Assembly (NCBI GenBank): GCA_014773175.1
Contig: VXCM01002787.1
Location: forward strand, 62,001-126,000
Source of the DNA: Lucifuga dentata
Lineage: Eukaryota; Chordata; Actinopteri; Ophidiiformes; Bythitidae
Direction of reading: 5' to 3'
Length of the DNA stretch: 64,000 nt
In this document: positions 33,367-43,806 of the stretch, piece by piece
How the letters are laid out: each line of letters begins with the position of its first letter
Numbering within the stretch: position 1 is the first letter of the stretch
Made by a program: the position numbers and the translations under genes
Notes under the pieces: model-generated
What the model was told of the DNA's origin: nothing
Database searches by the model: none
The model's input: only the letters and a program-made list of their open reading frames with translations

Positions 33367-35840
33367 CTGAAAAGAGGCAGGGATGCAGGAAGGGTACAAA
33401 GAGGGAAAAGTTGGACCACAAGGTGAGGTGGAGGGAGGGGATGGTGACAGTCAATGGGGAAATGAGGATAGACGTTGGAACAAAAATGATAGAATGATGA
33501 TGAGGAAGAAGGTATTGAGTAAAAATAGAAGAGGTGAGCAGGAACAAACAAAAGAGAATGGAGGAGAAAAGTGACAAATTTTATGTTTATATTTGAGGGA
33601 AAAAAAAGAGACAGGACACAAATTTGATGAGACCACAGATGTCAAAAATCAGATGATAAAGATGAATGGGAAGAAAATCAAGAGAGGCAGAAGTGGGGGG
33701 AGAGAAGGGGGAAAGCATGTAAACCAAAAACTGATAGCAACAAACTCATAACGCAACACAAAATGCAAACGTTCATGGATTTCATGACGTTAGCGAAAGC
33801 CCTGGAATGAAATCATGACATCAAAGACCCTGACACAGGAGCTATGCCATGTTGATGCGAGGAACTGCTTCACATGTTAGAAAGCACTTGTAAAAGCAGC
33901 AAATGTTCTCCAAACTTATTGTCTGGGCTCAATTTCATAAACTCACTGACAATGGAAATAAACTTATGTGGGGGATTTTATGAAACCAAGTACGGGACAA
34001 TAACAGGGAGAATTTGGGATTAGAACTCAGCATAGTTTATTAGAGTAAAATAAATCCTTTACATTGACACTATGCAAAGCCATGGCTGACGGGAAGACTT
34101 TTAAGGCTGCAAGTAATGCTAGAGTTGTACTACCTCCTCCTCCCACCACCCTCTCTCACCTCCTTCCTGCACACACACACACACACATACATCAGTACAT
34201 CAAGAATGCAAAGCCATGTACATAAATAGATGAAATGTAAATTAATGCTCAAAGCTGCGATTTGTACTGACTGGCTGATTCACGTTAGCTCATTTCACAT
34301 CATTGTGCCACCTGCTCTCATCAACTGATCTTAGTCCATTTTAAAAGTAGGATTCCTGATCAAATCAAGTGGATCTAAACCAGATTTAGGTTTCAAGCAC
34401 TGCAAAAAAAAATTTCGGTCAATCTATTGTGTGTAAGAGTAAAAGCAGTTCCACTTATGTGTGTCCAATGTATTAGCATTAGTACGCTGATGCTAACAAA
34501 GCCAATCTATTATAACAATAATATTAAATGTTAAATATTAAACAAAGATAAACAATCCAAAAGTGTGAAATCTCCTAAAAATTCTTACTACTTTGACCAC
34601 ATTTTGAAGTTAAAGGTTGTTGCCATTTTCAACTTTTGTGCTCCTTTTTTGCTAACACCAGCAAATCATGCACACCTACCTACAGAAGGACAGGTGTGAC
34701 AGGTGTGAGACAATGACTAAAGATTACATAACTGACAGTGGCATCAGCTGATAAGAGAGGCGCAACCAGGACAGCACGGTGTGTGTGCAGTATCAGTATC
34801 TGAGGTGAGAGAGGGAGAATAGAGGCAGCTATACCTGGACGTTAGTCTTGTCAGCCCAGCCGACAGACGAGAGGAAGGAAGAGGATGAGAAATTGAAGAG
34901 GAGGAGGGAGTGAGAGGGGAGAGGCAAAAATACATGAGGATATGGAGAGAGAGAGGAGAAGACACAGGAAAGTGAAGGAGAGAAAAATTACTTTTGGTAA
35001 TGTGTATGTCTACAGGTTTATTGAATGTTTAAGTAGTATTTCAGAGAGCACATGGACTGTTGGTACTTTCAGCTTTCAGAACGTTCAGCTCTCAGACAGG
35101 CTACATGTCCTACGTGGTTTTCTTTTTTAGATCGGTGATGCAGCAGTTCACTGAGCCAGGAAAGAAACTTTTTCATTGAGTCCCACAGCAAACCATGTCC
35201 CTCCTCTTTCACCTGGCCACAGCACCTTTTATACAGAACGCCTCGCTGAGCAAGTTGACCCAGAGGAATCTAATGCAGCAGATTAAAATAGTAGCATCGG
35301 GGGCAGCTGGGTGTCCATGCCAGGCTGCCATCAGCTAGCGTGCTAAGTACAGTTTTCTGCTGGGATCGCAAAGGGGCTGGGAAAGATTTATAATTGATAA
35401 GCTTTTAGGTTTCATTAAGGATGTCACAGCGGTGGGTGAAAGAGAAACAGAGAAAGGAGCTATAACTTCTTTGTGGGAGGGGCTTGGAGAGGAAGAGCAG
35501 TGCAGATAAAAGACAGTTGGTGGTGAGGTTAAAACAATAGAGAGATGAGGTCTGCGAACTCTGGTGAGCTTGTGTTGATTATTACATATACAGAAACTGT
35601 GTGCTAGCCAAATGGCTCCTTATATACAGTAAACCTTCATCCAGTCAGCTACTGTGTTTGAAGCAGACAGATTAGCCTGAGCAAAACATTGTGTTTGATA
35701 AACAGATCAGAGGAACAGATGTACAGGTTTTCAAAGCAAAAACCTTTCGTTGTTTTTCTTTGCTGAGAGGCTGAAGAATGGGAAGGCTCCCTAACACCAC
35801 TAAACAATTTATGAAGTGTAGAGCATGGTAGGTCCCATAC
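33367..35840 (-). other. macf1: intron, 2.5 kb, splitting the SH3 domain
   Basis: The plus strand is markedly purine-rich at about 33370-33720 and again at 34855-34985. Elsewhere it is unremarkable. No additional exon with matched splice sites was found, and the flanking SH3 halves join directly in frame. Confidence 0.7.
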
Positions 35841-36058
35841 CTCTATCTGTCGGTAGTCACAGATGGCTTTGATGGGCGTCGTAGCTCCCAGTGTGGTTTC
35901 TGCACTCCGGGGACGAAGCTGCACCACTGTTTTGGCTCGACCCACCAGGCTGGCCACAGTGCTGCGGTNCTCCGGGGACGAAGCTGCACCACTGTTTTGG
36001 CTCGACCCACCAGGCTGGCCACAGTGCTGCGGTACTCAATCAGCTGCTCCTTCTCCTC
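35841..36058 (-). CDS. macf1: macf1 exon 18 in window: plakin domain into SH3; contains a false assembly duplication
   Basis: As assembled it is 218 bp, with N at 35969 inside a perfect 64-bp duplication (35905-35968 and 35970-36033). Removing one copy plus the N leaves 153 bp, 51 codons, phase 0 to 0. The product begins [20 protein letters not shown], continues KTVVQLRPR, and ends [11 protein letters not shown], the first strand of the SH3 domain. Acceptor TTCACAG, donor GAG|GTATGG. Confidence 0.92.
35905..36033. repeat. 64-bp direct duplication around a single N (assembly artefact)
   Basis: Two identical 64-base copies joined by an N at 35969 inside the SH3-proximal coding exon. The extra 65 bases are not a multiple of three and create an apparent frameshift. 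Confidence 0.95.
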
Positions 36059-37141
36059 CTGTGAAGCAAAATCAGTCGTTATTCCAACTACCAATCACTA
36101 CAGAAGTTAACTAGAGATATGGATAGATTAGTACTTAGTTATGTCCTACTTGTTGTTGCTGTTGGTCATGTAGCAGAAAATAGTTTGTCTGTCATCAATC
36201 ATACACACAGTAAACAGACACATTTTCAATTACGTTGCGAGTGAAATGGTTAGTTAGCCGTTAGCTTCCCTATGTGAAGACAACTGCCATTTTCAAAAGA
36301 CTGCACTGATCAATAAGTGTATGTCATATTGCTGAAATGCGTGAAGATAAAAAAAAATACAATGTGTTGTATGGATTTATCAATTTTATATGATTTGAAC
36401 TTGCCCAAGCTCTGTCAACAAGGCATTATTTCTTCCAACAAAATGGCTCACAATATAGTGCAGGCCTTGCCATTTGCAATTAGCCTTTTAGCCTGTAGGC
36501 CCTGAGGTGAGTGGACCTCCATGTTTCCTGACTCAGTCACTTGTGTTAGCTTGGACACTAACCATAAAACTTTTAACAGCGTACTCTTCACCCTGACAGG
36601 TGGAATTACACTTCATTTCTGCCTCGCTCCTGGCAGAGATATTCATTAAGGATTCATTAGAGAGAGAGAAAATGGAAGGTAGAGAGACAGAGAGAGTGAT
36701 AAATAAGAGGAAAGTACAGAGAGAGAAGCGGTAGAAATACAAGAGTAAAGACAGAAAAATCCAGGAGGGGCCAGTGTTAATAACGTTTCACATTACACCT
36801 CAGAAATGAATTTAATACTGAGATGGTGTTAGCTGTCGTCACTGTTGCAAATCAAATGATAAGCTGAGAAGTCACACAAGACAAGACATGCAGAGGTCAA
36901 TTAAAATCTGGGTTCACAAAGAATTCCAGTTGATTATTAACAAAAGGCTAAGAAATCTATTTAGCTAATCGTTACTTATCTTATCTTTGAATTTATCTTC
37001 AATAAGTAAATATGTATAATCTGGGCAATTAATATTTAGAATAATATTTAGGGTCTGTTTAGGCTTTTATATCTAGTGTTAAAAATGTGTCTGATACATT
37101 TTAAAATACAGAATACAAAACTTTAAAGATATACTTTACTT

Positions 37142-37145
<4 letters not shown>

Positions 37146-37182
<37 letters not shown>
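37146..37182. repeat. (GA)n microsatellite
   Basis: About 37 bp uninterrupted GA in an intron. Confidence 0.95.
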
Positions 37183-37187
<5 letters not shown>

Positions 37188-37699
37188 TTCAGTGTGATAA
37201 CCAAAAGACAAGACAATTAAAGAAATAAAACTGACTTATGAAAAAGATTAAAAGTCCCAATGTCCATTTCTCACCATAAAAAAGGGTGAGAAACTGATTT
37301 AATTTCGTCTCCTTAGGAAATATCTGCATCATAAAAAGCTGCTGCTTTATTTCTGCTGTGTCATGCAGAAGCATTCACAGCATCAGCTTCCCCCTCCCAG
37401 TCAGAGATGGAGCACAGTGTACTGGAAACTTCATTAACTGGAGGTGCAAGCTGATTAACACACATGCACTAACAAACTAAATCAGACAGAAAGACAGATG
37501 CAGACATACATAGATGCAAATGCTGTTAGAGACACAGATAAACAAGCATATATAGACACATCAGTAACAGCTCTGTGCACATCTTTGAAAAGAACAAGCT
37601 CTGGCCAATGGAGCACTGCTCAGAGTAACTCTGCCATCTGTTTGAAGTCAGAAGTGTGTGTGTGTTTATGTGTGTGGATGTGGTAGGCGTGAAGATGGC

Positions 37700-37828
37700 A
37701 GTGTCAAGAACGAGCCACAGGGGGTGTGATTCAGCAAAGAAGGGCTGTAACAGATTAGTTTACNAGTGTCAAGAACGAGCCACAGGGGGTGTGATTCAGC
37801 AAAGAAGGGCTGTAACAGATTAGTTTAC
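37700..37828. repeat. 64-bp direct duplication around a single N (assembly artefact)
   Basis: 37700-37763 and 37765-37828 are identical, with N at 37764 between them. It is intronic, so there is no coding effect. Confidence 0.95.
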
Positions 37829-38247
37829 CCTGTATGTGGTATGCTGCAGCTGCCTGAGGCAGAGTATAACAGGTGGGGCCGTTTGGAGGTCAGTGCTATG
37901 CTAATCATGCAGCTACTTACTTACTTGCTGTGTAAGGAAATGGTTACAATATAGCAATATCGCTCCTGTTAAAACCCTTATTCAGGATTATTTTCAAGAA
38001 TGAGCCTGCAGGGGTAAACCCTCTCATTATCTTAAATAAATCATTCAACAGTGTGCACACTAGGTGGCAGCAAAACATCAAAAGAAGAAGAACTGTGATT
38101 CTTTCCAGGTACTTAAATCCAATGGGGAGTCCAAACTCAGAAAATTCTATCTAGTCCCATGCAACAGTTATAAACCATGCACCAAGTGCTACATATTAAT
38201 GTTAAGCATGCACAAAAAGAGTTGAACATTGGAAGGAGGACAGGTAC

Positions 38248-38373
38248 CATGGAGTCCTGCAGCAGGTCTTCAAGTTTGCTCAGTCTGCTGTTCTTGTCAC
38301 AGGTGTATTGTCTTTTGATGGTTTCCTGAAGCTGGCGCAAGTATGACTCGCAGTCCCGCGCATCACTCATAAA
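38248..38373 (-). CDS. macf1: macf1 exon 17 in window: plakin domain, before SH3
   Basis: 126 bp, 42 codons, phase 0 to 0. It encodes FMSDARDCESYLRQLQETIK, then RQYTCDKNSRLSKLEDLLQD and SM, aligning with the SLSRLEDLLQDSM region of human MACF1. Acceptor CTCAG, donor ATG|GTACCT. Confidence 0.95.
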
Positions 38374-38497
38374 CTGAGAGAGGAAAAGCACTTTCATTAA
38401 AAAACATTTAATATATGTAGTAAGAACTGAACAATAGTGTGGACAAGACAACATGATAGCATCATTGTAAAGGCATCTGTGCCTCGTAGCTGCTCAC

Positions 38498-38593
38498 CTG
38501 GAAGTAGGCGGTGTTGTCTTTGAGATGCTGCTCCACACACACACAAAGCTGGTCTAACCACTGCCACTGGGTCTGCAGGGCTGCACTGTACGC
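38498..38593 (-). CDS. macf1: macf1 exon 16 in window: plakin domain
   Basis: 96 bp, 32 codons, phase 0 to 0. It encodes [20 protein letters not shown] then [12 protein letters not shown], matching the CVEQH.K.NTAYF block. Acceptor CATCAG, donor CAG|GTGAGC. Confidence 0.95.
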
Positions 38594-39050
38594 CTGATGA
38601 AGAACATAAAGATGTGACTGTTAAAGTCAGGCTACTTTATTTTTAATAGAGGTGTTTAAATACTGTCAACTCTGATGTTACTCAGCCTGATGCTTACACT
38701 TCTAGTTTAGAATTCTAACACTCAATGTCTGGGCTGTACTGTGTTCCGGAAGGAAAACTCAGATTTTCAGCTGTTTCATGATGAAGAATATATTGTTTAG
38801 GCAAGTGACTTGTATCAAAACCAAACCAGAAACCAGTATTTTGCACTGTGACTTGTTTCATTAATGTGTATAATAGATATAATTAGCAATTCTTACAAGC
38901 AATTCCAACAAAAAACAGGTTTCTTAAATTACAGAATACATAGTGCCCGTTTGAATACAATGAATATCATGAAAACCACTATGGATGAACACATATGAGT
39001 CAACAAAAGCAAAATCCAGCATCTTTAACTGAATAAAGTCATTGATTCAC
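38594..39050 (-). other. macf1: intron, 0.45 kb
   Basis: AT-rich, no exon-like content. Confidence 0.7.
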
Positions 39051-39155
39051 CTCCACAGTCTGTTTTGCTGGATGGTTCTCCTGACACAGACGGTTGGCTG
39101 TTTCTTGAAGTGACCCCATCACATCCTTTTTCTCATCCAGCTCTGACCTCATTTC
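39051..39155 (-). CDS. macf1: macf1 exon 15 in window: plakin domain
   Basis: 105 bp, 35 codons, phase 0 to 0. It encodes EMRSELDEKKDVMGSLQETA then NRLCQENHPAKQTVE, including the conserved ENHPAKQTVE. Acceptor TTATAG, donor GAG|GTGAAT. Confidence 0.95.
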
Positions 39156-39461
39156 CTATAAACAGGACAGGAAATGGAGGATGATCAAAGCACGTCAAGA
39201 CTTTTATGGACCAGGCCTGATGTGTTTGTGTGTACGTTAATTTTTACTCTGACTTGTAATGCTTAATTTAGTTCTATCGAAATCATAAAGGAAGGTTGCT
39301 TTATGTATGACTTTTATTTTTCTTTTAATAGGAAAAACAAAACAAAACAAAAAAAACATTCATGCTGGTTTGGGTGTTTTATGGTTTAATTAGTCTTTTG
39401 TTTCCTGCTAAAACATGATACAGCAGAGCATCCTTGCAGCGGTTCTTCTTCGTGCACTCAC

Positions 39462-39623
39462 AGTGTATAATTCTCTTTTGGCATTCATGTTGACGTTGCT
39501 CTCGCTCCAGTCATAGGCGATCTCCTCCTCCTCCCTCTCGTTGAGCCAGATCAGCTCCTCAGTGCAGTGTGACACAAACGCGTGCAAGCTCTCCAAGCTC
39601 CGCAGGCGCCATGACGAATGTTC
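39462..39623 (-). CDS. macf1: macf1 exon 14 in window: plakin domain
   Basis: 162 bp, 54 codons, phase 0 to 0. It encodes EHSSWRLRSLESLHAFVSHC, then TEELIWLNEREEEEIAYDWS and ESNVNMNAKRELYT. The LIWLNE.EEEE.AYDWS motif is a plakin-family hallmark. Acceptor GCCGTAG, donor ACT|GTGAGT. Confidence 0.96.
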
Positions 39624-40436
39624 CTACGGCAACAACACAAACAAACACCACCACCATGCAGATCAGCAGTGCAGAGAGAGAAATGAAGACGTCATCCTCT
39701 CGTGCTTGGTTTTTTGGGTCATACTGGTAAATTTGGTACATTTACATTATAGTCATTTTAAAGACACTCATATTCAGAGTTAAATATGAAGAAGACAAGG
39801 AAAAAAAGGGTAATTGATTGATTATTTAGCCATTTTTTTCCCCCCTCTCTTTTTTTTTTCTTTTAACCTTTTTAATAATCAGGTCACAAAGCATTGCATC
39901 CTTTCCTGGTTAAGTTACCAGGCAAATTTAACAATATAGGTCGGCAATGTGTTATTTCTGAAAGGCCTTTCAATTAAAACTTACACTGACACTGGAAATT
40001 AAACTGACAACAAGAACAAAGGAGGGGTGTCTTCCTTTATGCAGTATCATCTTTCAAATTCATCCTTCCATCATACATCTATAGCATATACACCTTATTG
40101 GATTATTTGTAATTATGAGATTCACTATACTCGTTTGTCAATTAAAATATTAATAATTAGTAAATGACATTATTTAATTTATACATTTTAGGCAGCACTG
40201 TATGTCAAATTACTTGCACAAACCACCCTGTGTATTGTTAAATGCATATGTACATATGCAGGTCTTCAATGAAATCTGGAAGCCATTCAGTGGATGTGTG
40301 TGCGTGTAAATGAAAATACTATGAGATAAGAGTGAAAGACTGGAAATTAAAGAGGTAAAAGAGCATACACAGACACACGAACACCCTCTCAGACATACGT
40401 GTGCATACAAAAAAATATGTTGGAACTGAGACTGAC
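39624..40436 (-). other. macf1: intron, 0.8 kb
   Basis: AT-rich sequence with a T-rich stretch near 39830-39870. No exon-like content is seen. Confidence 0.7.
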
Positions 40437-40514
40437 CAGTAGTTTGCAGTATTGATGCTCCAGCTTAGCCAGGGTTTCAGAGTAACTGCTCTTAAAGTTA
40501 GAAGAGACTCTAGC
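40437..40514 (-). CDS. macf1: macf1 exon 13 in window: plakin domain
   Basis: 78 bp, 26 codons, phase 0 to 0. It encodes ARVSSNFKSSYSETLAKLEH followed by QYCKLL, aligning to the human SQNFHTSYAETLGKLETQYC segment. Acceptor CTGCAG, donor CTG|GTCAGT. Confidence 0.93.
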
Positions 40515-40563
40515 CTGCAGAAGAAACAGGAGAAGGATTCATTATAAACCACAGTTCTCAGCA

Positions 40564-40570
<7 letters not shown>

Positions 40571-40619
<49 letters not shown>
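40571..40619. repeat. (GT)n microsatellite just downstream of a 5' splice site
   Basis: About 49 bp of GT on the plus strand. On the gene strand it is (CA)n beginning about 20 nt after the donor of the exon at 40641. Confidence 0.95.
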
Positions 40620-40623
<4 letters not shown>

Positions 40624-40640
40624 CATGTGTGTGCATGTAC

Positions 40641-40769
40641 CTCATAGTTGCGTGCCTCCTGCAGACCACTCAGTAGCTCCTCGACTGCAGTATGTATGCT
40701 GTTGTGCTCTTGCAGGTTCTTTTCTACAGAGGGAAGGTCTGCTCCCCACTCAGCACGCTCCAACAGATC
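40641..40769 (-). CDS. macf1: macf1 exon 12 in window: plakin domain
   Basis: 129 bp, 43 codons, phase 0 to 0. It encodes DLLERAEWGADLPSVEKNLQ and ends LLSGLQEARNYE, the conserved ERAEWG.DLPSVE block. Acceptor TTTCAG. Donor GAG|GTACAT is followed within about 20 nt by a long (CA)n on the gene strand. Confidence 0.95.
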
Positions 40770-40922
40770 CTGAAACACACACACACAAAAAACAAATTTC
40801 ATGAAAATTTCATGCCCAACATGACTAAAATCCCATTTTATCAACTGAATTAGTCGTTTCTGCTCGTCTTCCTGTGTTACAGAAAGAGCAACATTTTTGC
40901 TGTCATTAACACCAACACTGAC

Positions 40923-41226
40923 CTGTGTCTCCTCCACCCATCCCAGCAGCTCGTAGATAAACCTCAAGCTTCCCTCATCCTCTGATGAAGACATGGCTAC
41001 CAGCTGGGAGCGGGCCATGGGTCTGCGTAGAAACGCTGCGCTGACCGCTCCCATGGCACCCACAGCTCCCAGCAGCGTATGGCCAAGCGAGAGGCCAGTG
41101 TCGGTGGGGCGCTGGCCGGTGTGCTCCGCCCGGGTGCTCCCCAGAGCCTGGGTGAAGTGACCCTTCCTGTAGACGCTGGAGCACTGCAGTCTGAGAGAGA
41201 CCAGCTCCTCTTGAAGGCAGGACACT
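40923..41226 (-). CDS. macf1: macf1 exon 11 in window: plakin domain with variable hinge
   Basis: 304 bp, starts with the last base of an Arg codon, ends phase 0. It encodes VSCLQEELVSLRLQCSSVYR, then KGHFTQALGS, a variable hinge, then MSSSEDEGSLRFIYELLGWV. The flanks match human MACF1 well. The hinge differs and contains an unusual Gly/Ala-rich hydrophobic run (HTLLGAVGAMGAVSAAFL). Acceptor GTCTCAG, donor CAG|GTCAGT. Confidence 0.92.
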
Positions 41227-41242
41227 CTGAGACGGCGACAGT

Positions 41243-41267
41243 GAAATGAAATGAAATGAAATGAAAT
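41243..41267. repeat. (GAAAT)n tail of the LINE
   Basis: Five tandem GAAAT units on the plus strand, which is (ATTTC)n on the gene strand. It is the 3' tail of the LINE and lies only 14 nt from the splice acceptor AG at 41227-41228. Confidence 0.95.
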
Positions 41268-42216
41268 TTATTTCAGTCTGCATCAGTATATGTAAAACAA
41301 GAAACACAGCTTCAATAACATTTATACATAATTAAACTAAATAGGAAAGCAACAACGCTAAGATATTTTGCAGACCAAAAGAGTGTCGGCTGAAGCTACA
41401 GCTTATTTCGCCAACCAACATGTTTGGCATCTAACATTACATTATAACAAAAATTTCATATTCTTTTAACACACAATTTCAATATCAATTTATACATTAC
41501 TCCTACAACATTTTTAATATGTGTTTAACATATTTTTTGTCAGTTTTTTAAACTTATTAAATGTACTGCATTCTTTTAACTTATCAATGCAGCTGTTCCA
41601 TATATTCACCCCTTTGACTGAAATACAATGGTTTTTTACATTAGTTCTTATCCTTGGTTTTTGAAAGATACATGTTCCTCTGAAGTCATATTTACTTTCT
41701 CTCAGTTTAAGCAACTTCTGGATACTTGGTGGTAACAGTCCATTTTTTACTTTATACATAATTTGTATTATTTTGAAATCTACTGACTCTCTAAATTTTA
41801 AAGCATTTAACTGAGTAAAGAGTGGATTTATTGGCTCATGATAACTTGTATTGCTTACAATTCGTATGGCTTTCTTTTGCAATAGAAAAATTGGATTTGT
41901 GATCGTTTTGTATGCATTTCCCCACATTTCCACACAATAAGTCATGTATGGGATTATAAGTGAACAGTATAACATATACAAAGACTCCTGATTTAAGAAA
42001 TCTTTGGCTTTATATAATATTGCAATAGACTGTGACATTTTCCTTTGACATATTTTATTTGTGGTTTCCAACTTAATTTATTATCTATTAACACTCCTAA
42101 AAATTTTGTTTCAGACACCTTATCAATTTCAATATCATTTATCCTAAGTTTTCTATGAAGATTTGTTGCATGATTTCCAAATATTATAAATGTAGTTTGG
42201 TGTAGTGTGATGATTT
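41244..42216 (-). mobile_element. 5'-truncated, frameshifted non-LTR retrotransposon (jockey/CR1-like LINE)
   Basis: The minus strand encodes the end of a reverse-transcriptase ORF. The FLGVLID..LSW motif region (about 42110-42065) and the downstream YCVEMWGN and LLQKKAIRIV motifs (ending at the stop near 41514) are in different frames, so the copy is inactive. The 3' end is a simple (ATTTC)n tail at 41267-41244. A possible short target-site duplication ACAGTG flanks it (41238-41243 and 42217-42222). The 5' part of the element is missing. Clade placement is inferred from motifs only. Confidence 0.85.
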
Positions 42217-42340
42217 ACAGTGTGATGAGCTGACAGCATCCCAGCTTAATAACCTAACATTGCCTATAAGTTACAGTTTAATTATGTAACTTGATTTTAG
42301 TGCAACACTTGAACCCCTCACACGGGATCCTCTGCCTCAC

Positions 42341-42495
42341 CTGAAAGCCAGCTGCTCAACCTGGTAGTATTTCTCGTCTCGGAGGACTTTGAGTTCCTGG
42401 TTGAGTTGTCTCAGCAGGGACTCGCAGTCTTGAAGGTAGCAGGCCAGTTCTGTCTCACACTGCACCGCCTCGCCGCTCTCCACACGAGACATGTC
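42341..42495 (-). CDS. macf1: macf1 exon 10 in window: plakin domain
   Basis: 155 bp, phase 0 in, two bases out. It encodes DMSRVESGEAVQCETELACY, then QDCESLLRQLNQELKVLRDE and KYYQVEQLAFR, matching the human GQPVQCESD...QLEELAFR block. Acceptor GTCTAG, donor AG|GTGAGG. Confidence 0.94.
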
Positions 42496-43346
42496 CTAGA
42501 CATCAGAAGACACAGAGTTTGATTTGTTTTTTCTTTCCTTGTTCATTCACTTTGCTTATGTGTTTCAGGAATGATTTTATGTTATTAGTCTTGCGTTTCT
42601 CCCACACACAAGTTCAGTTAAAAATAGGATGAAACCTAAGTGGGCCATAAGCAGGTTGTTTCAGTAGCAAGTACCAACGAGCCCATTAAGTAAAACGCAA
42701 AATAAAAATGGAATGATACAGTTAAAATATACCAAAGATCTTCATGTGGCAGGTTTGATACCACAGAAGACAGGATGGTAGATTGTAAAATGCCCTCAGT
42801 TTGATGCAGATTTCATCTTCAAAATCAAAGACGATGTATTTTGGGAAGGGAGATTTTTTTGTTGCAGACTTTGTGTGTAAAGCTTGGGAGAGGAGACAAA
42901 GTGTGTTTGTGGCAGAATGTGTGTAATAAATATCTTTTGTTATAAGTTTGGATCTTTCACTGCATATCAGTGATAAGATTTGTTCCACCACTTGGAAGAT
43001 TCTCTTTCTGAACTCAGATGATGAGGAAGAGCAAAAAAAATGAAAGACAGTGAAGAGACAAAGAGGGTAATAGTCGTGTATTCAGAGCTTTAAAGGTGAG
43101 TTTGTGGTGACAGACAGAGAACAAAGTGTGTGTGTGTGTGTGCATGCGTGCGTGCGTGTGCATGCATGCATGTGTCTGCGTGCAAAAAGGCAAGAAAAAA
43201 AGTTGCTGTCTAAAAAACAGCTTGTACCTATTCACACATAATAAAAAACTATGCCGAACTTGGACATTAACCTAATAGATACTGTATACCCAAGGACCCT
43301 GTAAAATAGTGTGTGTTTGTGTGTGTACGTGTAGTTCAGTACTCAC
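42496..43346 (-). other. macf1: intron, 0.85 kb
   Basis: Contains short GT/GC-type repeats at 43128-43170. Nothing coding with splice support is seen. Confidence 0.7.
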
Positions 43347-43440
43347 CGCTTGTAGTGTGTTCTTAGCCAGGGTGAGTTTCTCCTCACAATCCAGAGCGAT
43401 GTTCTGGATCTTATTGGCCCTCTGAAGCAAGAGCTCCAGT
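43347..43440 (-). CDS. macf1: macf1 exon 9 in window: plakin domain
   Basis: 94 bp, starts with the last base of an Arg codon, ends phase 0. It encodes LELLLQRANKIQNIALDCEE then KLTLAKNTLQA, a conserved spectrin-type helix. Acceptor GTTTCAG, donor GCG|GTGAGT. Confidence 0.95.
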
Positions 43441-43642
43441 CTGAAACAAACACAAACACACACACACACATCAACATTGCTCTAATCACATAAAAACATC
43501 TTGCTGATGGTAGACATTTGATTGAGTCTGTGTGCATTGCTGTGTTAGTTTCTGACCTCTGCATGCATACAGTATGTGTGCATGTGTGTGTGTGTGTGCG
43601 TGCACACATGCATGTGTGCATGCATGTGTTCATAGTACGTAC

Positions 43643-43770
43643 CTCTCCACAGCAGGCCGAAGAGCCTTCTCTCTCTCCAGCATCTCCAGGATGAGTTTAC
43701 CCCACTCCTCCTCCAGGTAATTGGGATGGAGCCCCTGAGGAAGCTTAATGCGACCAAATTCTATCCACAC
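43643..43770 (-). CDS. macf1: macf1 exon 8 in window: plakin domain
   Basis: 128 bp, phase 0 in, two bases out. It encodes [20 protein letters not shown], then [20 protein letters not shown] and VER, an almost invariant block in MACF1 and dystonin. Acceptor GTCCAG is preceded by a GT repeat. Donor AG|GTACGT. Confidence 0.96.
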
Positions 43771-43772
43771 CT

Positions 43773-43806
<34 letters not shown>

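Larger units (their letters stand above)
36059..38247 (-). other. macf1: intron, 2.2 kb, with a false duplication
   Basis: Contains a (GA)n tract (37146-37182) and a perfect 64-bp duplication around one N (37700-37828). Otherwise it is AT-rich sequence without recognisable coding content. Confidence 0.7.

Noticed and set aside
35905..36033. True tandem duplication or frameshift mutation of macf1
   Set aside because: Perfect identity of copies, the single N at the joint and the recurrence of the same pattern at two other sites indicate an assembly artefact.
41514..42071. A host gene in the intron at 41.2-42.2 kb
   Set aside because: Reverse-transcriptase C-terminal motifs, a simple-sequence tail and an internal frameshift identify it as a dead LINE fragment.
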